Positions 1 through 6,268 are shown, counted from the stretch's first letter. The stretch: DNA of 11,007 nt from an uncultured Christensenella sp. (GCA_910584035.1 CAJTZR010000061.1:1-11007); one strand, 5' to 3'. Notes: generated from the sequence alone by a model not told the origin. A program made the numbers and translations.

Positions 1-32
1 AAAAATACCCCCGATTTTCGGTGGGTATTTTT
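1..32. terminator. Long hairpin at window edge, probable bidirectional terminator
   Basis: The 10-base arm at 1-10 (AAAAATACCC) pairs perfectly with 23-32 (GGGTATTTTT). Inside it CCGA pairs with TCGG around a TTT loop, with one bulged T. The A-run on one side and T-run on the other mean it can end transcription in either direction. It could serve a gene left of the window or act as a second terminator behind guaA. The window edge prevents deciding which. Confidence 0.75.
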
Positions 33-64
33 AAAAATTCGACTTTTTACAAAATCTTGACTTT

Positions 65-108
65 ACAAAAAACTCAACACCCTAAAAGTTTCCATTTTAG
101 AGTGTTGA
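65..108 (-). terminator. Rho-independent terminator of guaA
   Basis: Read on the minus strand, a 14-bp stem (95-108 with 74-87, one G-U wobble, 7-base loop at 88-94) is followed at once by GTTTTTTG. It begins about 45 bp after the guaA stop codon. Stem, loop and U-run all fit an intrinsic terminator. Confidence 0.88.
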
Positions 109-152
109 TGTATTATATCAAACTATTAAATTTTAAGCAAATAACTGGCTAA

Positions 153-1415
153 TTATTCCCACTCGATAGTTGCTGGTGGCTTAGATGTAATATCATATAC
201 TACTCTATTAACGCCAGTAACTTCGTCAGTAATACGTCTGCTTATTTTTTCCAAAATCTCAAATGGAATGTGTACGAATTGAGCTGTCATTGCATCAATA
301 CTATGGATAGCACGCAATGCTACTGTGTACTCATAACTTCTAACCTCGTTACGAACGCCTACGCTCTTCATATCAGTAATAACTGCAAAGTATTGCCAAA
401 TTTTTGTATCCCAACCAGCTTTTGCAATTTCCTCACGCATAATAAAGTCCGCATCTTTCAAAATAGCAAGTCTTTCACGAGTTATATTGCCAATACATCT
501 TACACCAAGACCAGGACCTGGGAATGGTTGACGATTAACTTGTTCCAAAGGCAAACCTACCTCTAAACCAACTTTTCTAACCTCGTCTTTGAATAAATCT
601 TTAACTGGCTCTAAAATCTCATTAAAGTCAATAACGTCTGGTAGACCGCCTACATTGTGGTGGCTCTTAACCAAGCCTTTGCTACCAATACCGCTCTCAA
701 TAATGTCTGGATAAATTGTACCTTGTACCAAAAAGTCTACAGCACCAATTTTTTTAGCCTCTTCCTCAAATACACGGATAAATTCTTCACCAATAATTTT
801 TCTCTTTTTCTCTGGGTCACTAACGCCATCTAGCTTTGTTAAAAATCTTTCAGATGCGTCAACGTGAATCAAGTTCATACCTAGCTTATTACGGAAAACC
901 TCTACAACTTGCTCTGGCTCACCTTTTCTCATCAAACCGTGGTCAACGAATACGCAAGTTAAGCACTCTTTGTTAGCTTTATGTATCAATGCTGCACAAA
1001 CTGCACTATCTACACCACCTGACAAAGCACAAAGTACTTTTTTGTCACCGATTTTTTCTTTTAACTCCTCAATCATATGCTCAGTGAAAGCTTTCATAGT
1101 CCACTCGCCCTTAGCTTTACAAGTTTTGTACAAGAAAGTTTTTAGAGTTTTAGCACCTTGTTTACTTTCAACATCAATATTTCTGACGTCAAGAACTGGC
1201 ACGCCTAAAGCTTTAACCTCTGTCTCGATAGCTTTTTCGCCATCGCTCTCACCAGTCAAAATGATACCGATAGGGTTAACTTTTTTGATATCCGCAATAT
1301 TAGCATTATCACCAACAAGTTGGCAATACACATTAAGATTACGGACACTTCTTGCTATAAGTTGATTGCAACGACCAGAAAGGTCAACAATAACAACGGT
1401 TTGTTTGATTTCCAT
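153..1415 (-). CDS. guaA: GMP synthase with a vestigial glutamine amidotransferase domain
   Basis: GMP synthase aminates XMP to GMP using ATP in the cytoplasm. Normal GuaA is a little over 500 residues; this one is 420. Residues 105-420 look complete: the PP-loop SGGVDS (132-137), the FVDHGLMRKGE and FPGPGLGVR segments, and the canonical C-terminus ending KPPATIEWE. The N-terminal class I amidotransferase domain is not normal. Its first strands are recognisable (NQLIAR at 17-22, GIILTG at 50-55, GVPVL at 71-75). Where the nucleophile motif GICYG should follow there is DVRN, with Arg78 at the cysteine position. The sequence then jumps to the helix that usually ends the domain (89-99). The catalytic His/Glu segment (usually QFHPE) is absent; roughly 80 residues are missing. 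I infer an ammonia-dependent enzyme or one served by a separate glutaminase. The start is supported by GGAG 9 bases upstream of ATG. Frame, promoter and terminator are intact, so it does not look like a pseudogene. Confidence 0.93.
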   Translation of the reverse strand: MEIKQTVVIVDLSGRCNQLIARSVRNLNVYCQLVGDNANIADIKKVNPIGIILTGESDGEKAIETEVKALGVPVLDVRNIDVESKQGAKTLKTFLYKTCKAKGEWTMKAFTEHMIEELKEKIGDKKVLCALSGGVDSAVCAALIHKANKECLTCVFVDHGLMRKGEPEQVVEVFRNKLGMNLIHVDASERFLTKLDGVSDPEKKRKIIGEEFIRVFEEEAKKIGAVDFLVQGTIYPDIIESGIGSKGLVKSHHNVGGLPDVIDFNEILEPVKDLFKDEVRKVGLEVGLPLEQVNRQPFPGPGLGVRCIGNITRERLAILKDADFIMREEIAKAGWDTKIWQYFAVITDMKSVGVRNEVRSYEYTVALRAIHSIDAMTAQFVHIPFEILEKISRRITDEVTGVNRVVYDITSKPPATIEWE

Positions 1416-1446
1416 AGTTTATAGCTCCTTTTGTTTGTTCTATTTC

Positions 1447-1475
1447 ATTTTAGCACAAGTTTTTATTCAAGTAAA
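1447..1475 (-). promoter_or_regulatory. Sigma-A type promoter of guaA
   Basis: On the minus strand TTTACT (1475-1470), a 17-base spacer and TAAAAT (1452-1447) form a good promoter. TGC directly before the -10 box gives an extended -10. The predicted start near 1440 leaves a leader of about 25 bases, too short for a purine riboswitch. I see no convincing terminator between hom and this promoter, so read-through from hom is possible. Confidence 0.7.
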
Positions 1476-1664
1476 TTATTTTTACGCAACTAATAATTGT
1501 TTATTATAATTGCAAATATAATAACTGCTTATATCAAAGTATTTCTCCAACAATTACCCACTAACCTATATTTACGCAAATGACATTCTCAGCATTTTCA
1601 CATTGAGTAATTGATAATGTTAAATTACTTTTATAATGGATAAAGCTAACTTGCTTTTTACTTC

Positions 1665-2936
1665 TTATTTTTCAACTCTTATAACAGCATTAACTTTTTG
1701 CACTTCGCTTAAAGACTCAATTTCCTTAATAGCTTTGCGAATGTTGTTTTCAGAAGATTTATGAGTTACAAGCACAATACTTACAACTCCCTCGCCAGCA
1801 TCTTGACGCATACTTGTAATACTGATATTGTTATCTGCAAATATACTTGTAATTTGACTAAGCACACCAGACAAATCAAGTACAGTCATACGCATATAAT
1901 AGTCGCTTGTAAAGTCGCTGATAATATCTTGTTTAGTAATAACATCGCTGATTTCTGCATATCTTGCGTGTTCAATCTGTCTTGCACAAAAAACTATATC
2001 ACTTACTACTGCACTACCAGTTGGCAAGCTTCCAGCACCTCTACCATAAAGCATAATATCACCAACATTATCACCAACGATAAAAATACCATTGAATGAA
2101 CCGCTAACGCTTGCAAGAGGGTGTGAGTTTTTCAAAAATACTGGGTGAACTCTCGCCTCAATTTTTCCGTCAATAAGCTTTGCGATAGCAAGTAGCTTAA
2201 TAGTAAAACCTAATTGCTTACCGATTGCGATATCCTCAGCTTGAACTTTACTAATGCCCTCACGATAAATAAGCTCTGCTGGCAAAAATTTGTTAAAAGC
2301 AAGTGAGCTTAAAATTGCAAGTTTATAGCTTGCGTCATATCCCTCAACGTCTGCTGTTGGGTCAGCCTCCGCAAATCCCAATGCTTGAGCATCTGCAAGT
2401 ACGTTTTCATAACTTGCACCCTCGTCAGACATTCTTGACAAAATATAGTTAGTTGTACCATTAATGATACCTTTTATTTGCAAAATTGTATTTGCTTGCA
2501 TAGCTTGAGTCAATGTTCTAATTACTGGAATACCACCACCGCAAGTAGCCTCAAAATACATACCAGCTTTAGTTTTGCTTGCATACTTTTCAAGCTCACC
2601 CCAATGCTTAGCAAAAAGCTCTTTATTAGCGGTAACTATGTTTTTACCAGCTTTTAAAGACTCAATAAGCAAAGTCTTTGCTGGCTCAATTCCACCAATA
2701 CACTCAGCTACGATATCTATAGAAGAATCAGTAATTATATCGTCAAAATTACTTGTCACCAATTCTTGAGGTGCACCATTTGTTATTGCTTTTTTAGGAT
2801 TTCTAACATAAATCGCCTTTACGGTTATATCTACGCCGTACTCTTCCTTAATACGTTCTTTTCTTTCTGCTAAAATATTGTAAGTACCGGCACCAACAGT
2901 GCCAAATCCCAATATTGCAATGCCTACTGATTTCAT
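1665..2936 (-). CDS. hom: Homoserine dehydrogenase
   Basis: This cytoplasmic enzyme reduces aspartate semialdehyde to homoserine with NAD(P)H, the branch point from lysine synthesis toward threonine and methionine. The 423 residues match the usual monofunctional bacterial enzyme with a regulatory tail. A Rossmann fold opens the protein (GFGTVG at 10-15). TANKE at 102-106 includes a conserved lysine. GIINGTTNYIL (156-166) is the family signature. ADPTADVEG (191-199) leads to the catalytic pair Asp201 and Lys205. A C-terminal ACT domain from about 347 (MTVLDLSGVLSQI) suggests allosteric control, probably by threonine, though that is inferred from the family. The start has GGAGG 5 bases before ATG. 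It lies 11 bp after coaX and is almost certainly co-transcribed with it. No aspartokinase or threonine synthase gene is in the window. Confidence 0.96.
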   Translation of the reverse strand: MKSVGIAILGFGTVGAGTYNILAERKERIKEEYGVDITVKAIYVRNPKKAITNGAPQELVTSNFDDIITDSSIDIVAECIGGIEPAKTLLIESLKAGKNIVTANKELFAKHWGELEKYASKTKAGMYFEATCGGGIPVIRTLTQAMQANTILQIKGIINGTTNYILSRMSDEGASYENVLADAQALGFAEADPTADVEGYDASYKLAILSSLAFNKFLPAELIYREGISKVQAEDIAIGKQLGFTIKLLAIAKLIDGKIEARVHPVFLKNSHPLASVSGSFNGIFIVGDNVGDIMLYGRGAGSLPTGSAVVSDIVFCARQIEHARYAEISDVITKQDIISDFTSDYYMRMTVLDLSGVLSQITSIFADNNISITSMRQDAGEGVVSIVLVTHKSSENNIRKAIKEIESLSEVQKVNAVIRVEK

Positions 2937-2947
2937 ATTTACCTCCG

Positions 2948-3718
2948 CTATTTGTTCATATTATAAATAATTTTTAGTCCTTTTAATGTTAGGTATCTGT
3001 CAATCACGTCAATGATTTTGTCATCTACCTCTGCAACCAACTCACCAAGTCCACCCGTTGCAATTACTTTTGCATTTTTAAAGCCAGACTCCTCTTTCAT
3101 TTTTTCCACAATATATTTAACAAGTCCCGTAAAGCCGTAAATTGTACCCGACTGCATATTGTGTGAGGTTGTCTTACCTATTATTGTTTTTGGTTTGTTA
3201 AGCTCTATCCTCATAAGTTTTGATGCATTGTTGACCAAACTATCCAAACTTGTCTTGATACCAGGAGCAATAGCACCACCCAAAAACTCGCCTTTTTCAG
3301 AAATAATGTTAAAAGTTGTAGCTGTGCCAAAATCTACAATAATACAAGGTCCGCCATAAAGCTTATATCCAGCAACGCTGTTAACTATTCTATCTGCACC
3401 AACCTCTTGCGGATTTAAATACTTTATGTTTAGTCCCGTTTTAACTCCAACCCCAACCATCATTGGCTTGATATTCATATAATGCATACAAGCGTGTTCA
3501 ATAGTATAGTTTATTGACGGAGATACTGAACTCATTATTATTCCGTCAATATCGGAAAAACTAATTCCCTTTGTGCTAAACAAATTTTGCATTGTAATGC
3601 CCATTTCGTCAGCTGTACGCATAACCTTAACGCTCATACGCCAAGAGAATATAAGTTCGTCACCATCAAATATACCAAGTTTGATATTTGTGTTACCTGC
3701 ATCTATTACTAATAACAT
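2948..3718 (-). CDS. coaX: Type III pantothenate kinase
   Basis: CoaX phosphorylates pantothenate with ATP, the first step of CoA synthesis. Unlike CoaA it is not inhibited by CoA, and it belongs to the ASKHA fold. Visible motifs are the phosphate-binding DAGNTN (6-11), VGADR (106-110, Asp109 being the expected base), DFGTATT (129-135) and GGAIAPGI (147-154), in the right order. At 256 residues it is full length. A longer reading from GTG at 3736 exists, but AAAGGGG lies just before the ATG at 3718 and inside that extension, and the family begins with the hydrophobic strand before DAGNTN. I therefore use 3718. It sits 71 bp after the panT-like gene and 11 bp before hom. The transporter-like neighbour fits pantothenate uptake coupled to phosphorylation. 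Confidence 0.95.
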   Translation of the reverse strand: MLLVIDAGNTNIKLGIFDGDELIFSWRMSVKVMRTADEMGITMQNLFSTKGISFSDIDGIIMSSVSPSINYTIEHACMHYMNIKPMMVGVGVKTGLNIKYLNPQEVGADRIVNSVAGYKLYGGPCIIVDFGTATTFNIISEKGEFLGGAIAPGIKTSLDSLVNNASKLMRIELNKPKTIIGKTTSHNMQSGTIYGFTGLVKYIVEKMKEESGFKNAKVIATGGLGELVAEVDDKIIDVIDRYLTLKGLKIIYNMNK

Positions 3719-3789
3719 TTTTACCCCTTTCAACACTTAAATGTTTAATACTATATTAACTAACGCACCATTTATTTTAACTAAACAAC

Positions 3790-4755
3790 TTAATTATTAT
3801 TGGAACTTTTATCAATAAAGTTATTATCTAAATTATTTGTTTTATCACTTTCAACATTGTTAGATACACTACTAAAATTATTTACTTTATCACTTTCAAC
3901 ATTGTTAGATACGTCATCAAGATTATTTGTTTTGTCATTTTCAATCTTGTTAGAACCACCAGCAAAAAGATTATCGCTTTTAATTGCATTATTTTCTATG
4001 TTGTCTAAATTATTATCCTTTTTAATCTCATAATTATTGCATATGTTATCAAGATTATCTCTTTCATTCACACTAACATTATTATCACAAATAACATTTT
4101 TTTCATTTTCTTGTTGCATTTCATAATCAATCAAGTCAGCCTCTGTCACAACTTGTTTTTGATTTTTCTTTAAAAACTTATCCACTGCAAACACAATAGG
4201 TGCGGAAAGCAATGGTGTAACAATTATTTCAACTGCAAAGTTTATTGTTATAAAGCCTAAAATAACTTCCTTGTTTATTATTCTATCCCCAACATTTTTG
4301 CCGTAATAAAGTACTAAAATCATTAACAAAACGAAAAAAGTATTAAATAATACGCCGAAAATCGCCCCTAAAGCGGTTGAAGTGCATTTTGTAGCATATG
4401 CATTAAGTTGTTTGCTACGTTTGCTATTTATCTTTTTAAAGCATAGTTCGGATAGCCAATAAACACCATACATTACTACGCCAATTAGCACACGTGGCAT
4501 AACAGATACTAATGGATTTTGGAACAATGGTGCATTAAGTGACGGAAAAACAAACGCTGATGCAAAAGATATAAGTCCAAATGTTAGTCCTAAAATCAAA
4601 GCCGTCCACTTGCCAGCAATAATGCTACCAACTACAAGCACAATCAAAGGGAAAAATGCCATACCACCCGTTGCAAGCATTGTGCAAGTCATAGCTATCA
4701 TAAGAGCTATTAGTATGCCGTTTAAGGCAATACTGCGTGATTTATTTTTATTCAT
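3790..4755 (-). CDS. panT: ECF transporter S component, probably for pantothenate, with Asn/Asp-rich tail
   Basis: The first 195 residues are a membrane protein with about five or six hydrophobic segments (about 9-28, 34-70, 83-104, 127-151, 165-191). The motif NPLVSVMPRVLIG (80-92) is typical of ECF S components. These bind a vitamin and associate with the shared EcfA/EcfA'/EcfT energising module, which is not in this window. The substrate is inferred from coaX lying directly downstream; the symbol is tentative. Residues about 196-321 are unusual: a polar, low-complexity, probably disordered tail rich in Asn, Asp and Ser, including three 15-residue repeats (268-312). Family members usually stop near 200 residues. 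The ATG at 4755 has GCGAGG 5 bases upstream. An extension to TTG at 4818 adds 21 residues without a ribosome binding site and is rejected. Confidence 0.8.
   Translation of the reverse strand: MNKNKSRSIALNGILIALMIAMTCTMLATGGMAFFPLIVLVVGSIIAGKWTALILGLTFGLISFASAFVFPSLNAPLFQNPLVSVMPRVLIGVVMYGVYWLSELCFKKINSKRSKQLNAYATKCTSTALGAIFGVLFNTFFVLLMILVLYYGKNVGDRIINKEVILGFITINFAVEIIVTPLLSAPIVFAVDKFLKKNQKQVVTEADLIDYEMQQENEKNVICDNNVSVNERDNLDNICNNYEIKKDNNLDNIENNAIKSDNLFAGGSNKIENDKTNNLDDVSNNVESDKVNNFSSVSNNVESDKTNNLDNNFIDKSSNNN
3832..3966. repeat. Three tandem 45-bp repeats in the panT-like gene
   Basis: Units begin at 3832, 3877 and 3922, each starting with ATTATTT. They encode variants of SNNVESDKTNNLDNN in the C-terminal tail. 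The first two copies are nearly identical at the DNA level and the third is more diverged. Because 45 is a multiple of three, gain or loss of a copy keeps the frame, so tail length may vary between strains. Confidence 0.88.
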
Positions 4756-4975
4756 ATATACCTCGCTTGAGTTCCTAACGGATACCCATCTAGTAAAACA
4801 TTTGTAAAGCATTGCCAATGTATTTGTTAACGCTCACTTTAGGTAAACAAGTTATCCCATATGATACATTATGTGTCGTCAATTTTGAGAGAACTCAAAT
4901 TTAAACAAAAGCTACCGCTTTTTGCTTGATAAATCAAGCTTGACACAATTTGAATTACTTTAGGTATTACTTTAC
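4756..4975 (-). promoter_or_regulatory. Long, possibly structured 5' leader of the panT-coaX-hom operon
   Basis: About 220 nt separate the predicted transcription start from the ATG at 4755. On the minus strand TGTGTC (4947-4942) can pair with GACACA (4877-4872). This encloses three hairpins: GCTTGAT/ATCAAGC (4939-4924), AAAAGC/GCTTTT (4922-4907) and TTTGAG/CTCAAA (4899-4884). The decamer TACCTAAAGT occurs twice, at 4966-4957 and 4845-4836, on either side of this structure. A further small hairpin, TCC-GTTA-GGA, lies just before the ribosome binding site. I recognise no known riboswitch, T-box or leader peptide. AT-rich DNA forms hairpins readily, so function is unproven. Confidence 0.4.
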
Positions 4976-4981
4976 TCGTAC

Positions 4982-5010
4982 ATTTTACCACAAAAATTTA
5001 AAATATACAA
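4982..5010 (-). promoter_or_regulatory. Sigma-A type promoter of panT-coaX-hom
   Basis: TTGTAT (5010-5005), exactly 17 bases, then TAAAAT (4987-4982) on the minus strand. It is the best promoter match between the terminator at 5176-5198 and the panT-like gene. It implies a start near 4975 and hence the long leader. Confidence 0.62.
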
Positions 5011-5175
5011 TTATTTTTTATGCCATTTTATAGCAAATTTTCAAATTGTACTATTTTTTATATCCGCATTTATTATTTTGAGCCAAAAACTCATATCTCA
5101 ACCATTACACATATATGTTTGATTATTATAGACAAATAACCTTACAATACTATTAATAATATTCTACAAAGCAAA
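5011..5175. other. AT-rich intergenic stretch with no gene seen
   Basis: Between the panT promoter and the terminator of the minus-strand XRE gene I find no open frame with a ribosome binding site, no RNA gene and no clear repeat. Its left end may hold upstream promoter sequence (A/T runs). Confidence 0.5.
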
Positions 5176-5198
5176 ACAACTTGCTAAAAGCAAGTTGT
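5165..5198 (-). terminator. Rho-independent terminator of the minus-strand XRE gene
   Basis: A perfect 10-bp stem (5176-5185 with 5189-5198) has a 3-base AAA core, likely opening to a larger loop. It starts 27 bp after the XRE stop. The minus strand continues TTTGCTTTG. The plus-strand side, CTTTTGTTT, is also T-rich, so it may work both ways. Confidence 0.85.
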
Positions 5199-5224
5199 CT
5201 TTTGTTTAAAAATATGAACTAAGT

Positions 5225-5461
5225 TTATTCAAAGTTATTTTTAATAAATACTTTAACATTAAAAAAATCAATTATAGTAATATCTAATGCCTTTGAAATA
5301 TTATACAATGCTTTAATGCTTATGTCATTATGCTTGCCAGAAAGAATTATATCCAAATACTCACGTGGGATATTAGCTTTTTCAGCTAATTCCTTTTTTG
5401 TTAAATTAAATTCTTTCATTAAACTCTTTACTCTATCCGCAATCGCTTTGCAAAAATCCAT
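5225..5461 (-). CDS. Small XRE-family helix-turn-helix regulator
   Basis: The 78-residue protein is little more than one HTH_3/Cro-C1 domain, a DNA-binding fold used by repressors. Helices run from about residue 4. LTKKELAEKANIPREYLDIIL (20-40) forms the helix-turn-helix and SIKALYNISKALDITIIDFF (48-67) the last helices. It ends shortly after the domain, so it has no sensor or dimerisation domain beyond the fold itself. The start is well supported by GGAGG 6 bases before ATG and a strong promoter. It is divergent from a second XRE gene, and an inverted repeat lies inside its own promoter, which suggests control by itself or its neighbour. Its targets cannot be told from sequence. Nothing phage-like surrounds it. 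Confidence 0.85.
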   Translation of the reverse strand: MDFCKAIADRVKSLMKEFNLTKKELAEKANIPREYLDIILSGKHNDISIKALYNISKALDITIIDFFNVKVFIKNNFE

Positions 5462-5507
5462 AGTTACCTCCTTTGTAATTTAAATAATTGTAAATATTGA
5501 TATTATT

Positions 5508-5536
5508 AATATACATAGTTTTACTATTAATGTCAA
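5508..5536 (-). promoter_or_regulatory. Near-consensus promoter of the minus-strand XRE gene
   Basis: TTGACA (5536-5531) is perfect. The spacer is 17 bases, and TATATT (5513-5508) matches the -10 box at five of six bases. This is one of the strongest promoters in the window. Its spacer is occupied by a palindrome, so it is probably repressible. Confidence 0.82.
5515..5527. promoter_or_regulatory. Palindromic operator candidate ATAGT-TTT-ACTAT
   Basis: This perfect 5-3-5 inverted repeat lies wholly between the -35 and -10 boxes of the minus-strand XRE promoter. A repressor bound there would block RNA polymerase. Its small size suits a compact XRE dimer. Which of the three XRE proteins binds is not known. 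Confidence 0.55.
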
Positions 5537-5549
5537 GAAATAAATAGTA
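5522..5549. promoter_or_regulatory. Inverted repeat TACTATT-N14-AATAGTA around a -35 box
   Basis: The 7-base arms at 5522-5528 and 5543-5549 are centred on the TTGACA box of the minus-strand XRE promoter. The left arm shares its half-site with the palindrome at 5515-5527, so the two sites would compete or cooperate. Confidence 0.42.
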
Positions 5550-5550
5550 G

Positions 5551-5579
5551 CAATATGTATATTTATCAATTGCATATTG
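5551..5579. promoter_or_regulatory. Inverted repeat CAATATG-N15-CATATTG before the plus-strand XRE gene
   Basis: Two 7-base arms end 12 bases before the ATG at 5592, overlapping the region where that gene's promoter must lie. A further ATAGTA (5544-5549) and TACTAT (5588-5593) pair lies outside it, the latter overlapping the start codon. This could be the operator for the plus-strand pair. Confidence 0.4.
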
Positions 5580-5591
5580 TAAAATAATACT

Positions 5592-5915
5592 ATGGAAAAA
5601 GAATTTATACAAAATAGATATGCCATTATACGTAATGCACATAATATATCTGCAAGAAAACTAAGTTTTGAACTTGGCCAAAGTTCAGAATATATTAATC
5701 AAATAGAAAATGGAAACAATTTACCTTCCATTGAAGGTTTATTAAATTTTTGTGATTATTTTAATATAACGCCTAGTGAATTTTTTGACACAAACGTAGA
5801 ATATCCTATTGAATTTAAAGAATTATTAAAAGAGCTTAACAAATTAGATAAACTAGAACTTGAGCAAATAATGGCTTTAATCAAAACAATAAACGCTAAA
5901 AACCTTAACAATTAA
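5592..5915 (+). CDS. XRE-family helix-turn-helix regulator with C-terminal helix
   Basis: The protein has 107 residues. An N-terminal Cro/C1-type domain includes ARKLSFELGQSSEYINQIENG (21-41) as helix-turn-helix, and LPSIEGLLNFCDYFNITPSEFFD (44-66) closes the fold. A short charged, leucine-rich helix (about 74-99, ELLKELNKLDKLELEQIMALI) may mediate dimerisation. This layout is common among small Clostridia regulators of unknown target. It heads a two-gene plus-strand unit with the XRE gene at 5946 (30-bp gap) and is divergent from a third XRE gene. No Shine-Dalgarno sequence precedes the ATG. A TAAAAT at 5580-5585 would place transcription initiation close to the start codon, so a leaderless or very short-leader mRNA is possible. 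No better downstream start exists without cutting the domain. Confidence 0.85.
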   Translation: MEKEFIQNRYAIIRNAHNISARKLSFELGQSSEYINQIENGNNLPSIEGLLNFCDYFNITPSEFFDTNVEYPIEFKELLKELNKLDKLELEQIMALIKTINAKNLNN

Positions 5916-5945
5916 TAATTATTAATAACTGATAAAGGTAATCAA

Positions 5946-6188
5946 ATGAGAAGTATTAATCAAGCAATTGCACTACGAATTGAGGAATTATTGAAACAAA
6001 ATAATATGACAAGATATCGCTTAGCTCTAAAAAGCGGTATCACTCATTCTACTTTAAAAAACATAATGAACGATACTATCAAAGATAATTTAATGTCAAC
6101 AGTTATTTTAATTGCAAATGGTTTTGATATTTCTGTTAGTGAATTTTTAAATTCGCCTTTATTCAATTTAGAAAATTTGGATATTTAG
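5946..6188 (+). CDS. Small XRE-family helix-turn-helix regulator
   Basis: An 80-residue single-domain protein of the Cro/C1 type. After IALRIEELLKQNNMT (8-22) come the helix-turn-helix RYRLALKSGITHSTLKNIM (23-41) and the closing helices ending FDISVSEFL (about 60-68). It resembles the minus-strand protein at 5225-5461 in size and layout (both have a basic first helix followed by an FDI/LDI..S/D-F ending), so the two may be distant paralogues. AAAGG lies about 7 bases before the ATG, and the 30-bp gap from the preceding gene indicates co-transcription. Strong terminator structures follow the stop. Target genes are unknown. One possibility is the GH95 unit beyond the terminator, but only position suggests it. 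Confidence 0.83.
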   Translation: MRSINQAIALRIEELLKQNNMTRYRLALKSGITHSTLKNIMNDTIKDNLMSTVILIANGFDISVSEFLNSPLFNLENLDI

Positions 6189-6206
6189 CTATCAATTTTA
6201 AGGTTT

Positions 6207-6231
6207 AACCACGATTTTCAAATGGTTTTTT
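6207..6231 (+). terminator. Weak hairpin with T-run after the tandem XRE genes
   Basis: AACCA (6207-6211) can pair with TGGTT (6223-6227), followed by TTTT. The stem is short and the loop long, so it is at best an accessory to the strong hairpin just downstream. Confidence 0.3.
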
Positions 6232-6234
6232 AAT

Positions 6235-6268
6235 AAAAGACGGTGTATAGTATACATACACCGCTTTT
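6235..6268. terminator. Strong bidirectional terminator between XRE genes and GH95 gene
   Basis: AAAAG (6235-6239) and CGGTGTAT (6241-6248) pair with ATACACCG (6256-6263) and CTTTT (6264-6268) around a 7-base loop, with one bulged A. T-runs follow on both strands. It lies between two convergent units and should end both. Confidence 0.9.

Noticed and set aside
153..1415. Possibility that guaA is a pseudogene
   Set aside because: The frame is uninterrupted, the synthetase and dimerisation motifs are intact, and expression signals are good. Loss is confined to one domain.
1560..1660. Inverted repeat AGTAATT...AATTACT after hom as a terminator
   Set aside because: On the minus strand no T-run follows the stem, so it does not fit intrinsic termination of hom.
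3800..4033. Plus-strand open frame with leucine/serine repeats opposite the panT tail
   Set aside because: It is the antisense of the 45-bp repeat coding region, with no ribosome binding site or recognisable product.
4761..4800. A GATGGGTATCCG segment near the panT start that faintly resembles the T-box UGGNACC bulge motif
   Set aside because: The core UGGNACCGCG is not present, no stem I features are seen upstream, and the downstream gene is not an aminoacyl-tRNA synthetase or amino acid gene.
4756..4818. N-terminal extension of the panT-like protein to a TTG at 4818
   Set aside because: No ribosome binding site precedes it. The extension is not hydrophobic or family-like, and the ATG at 4755 has a good site.
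4872..4947. A cloverleaf-like 76-nt fold that could be taken for a tRNA
   Set aside because: The closing stem has 6 pairs only. There is no T-loop GTTCRA sequence, no proper D-loop and no standard anticodon arm. It is more likely leader structure or chance.
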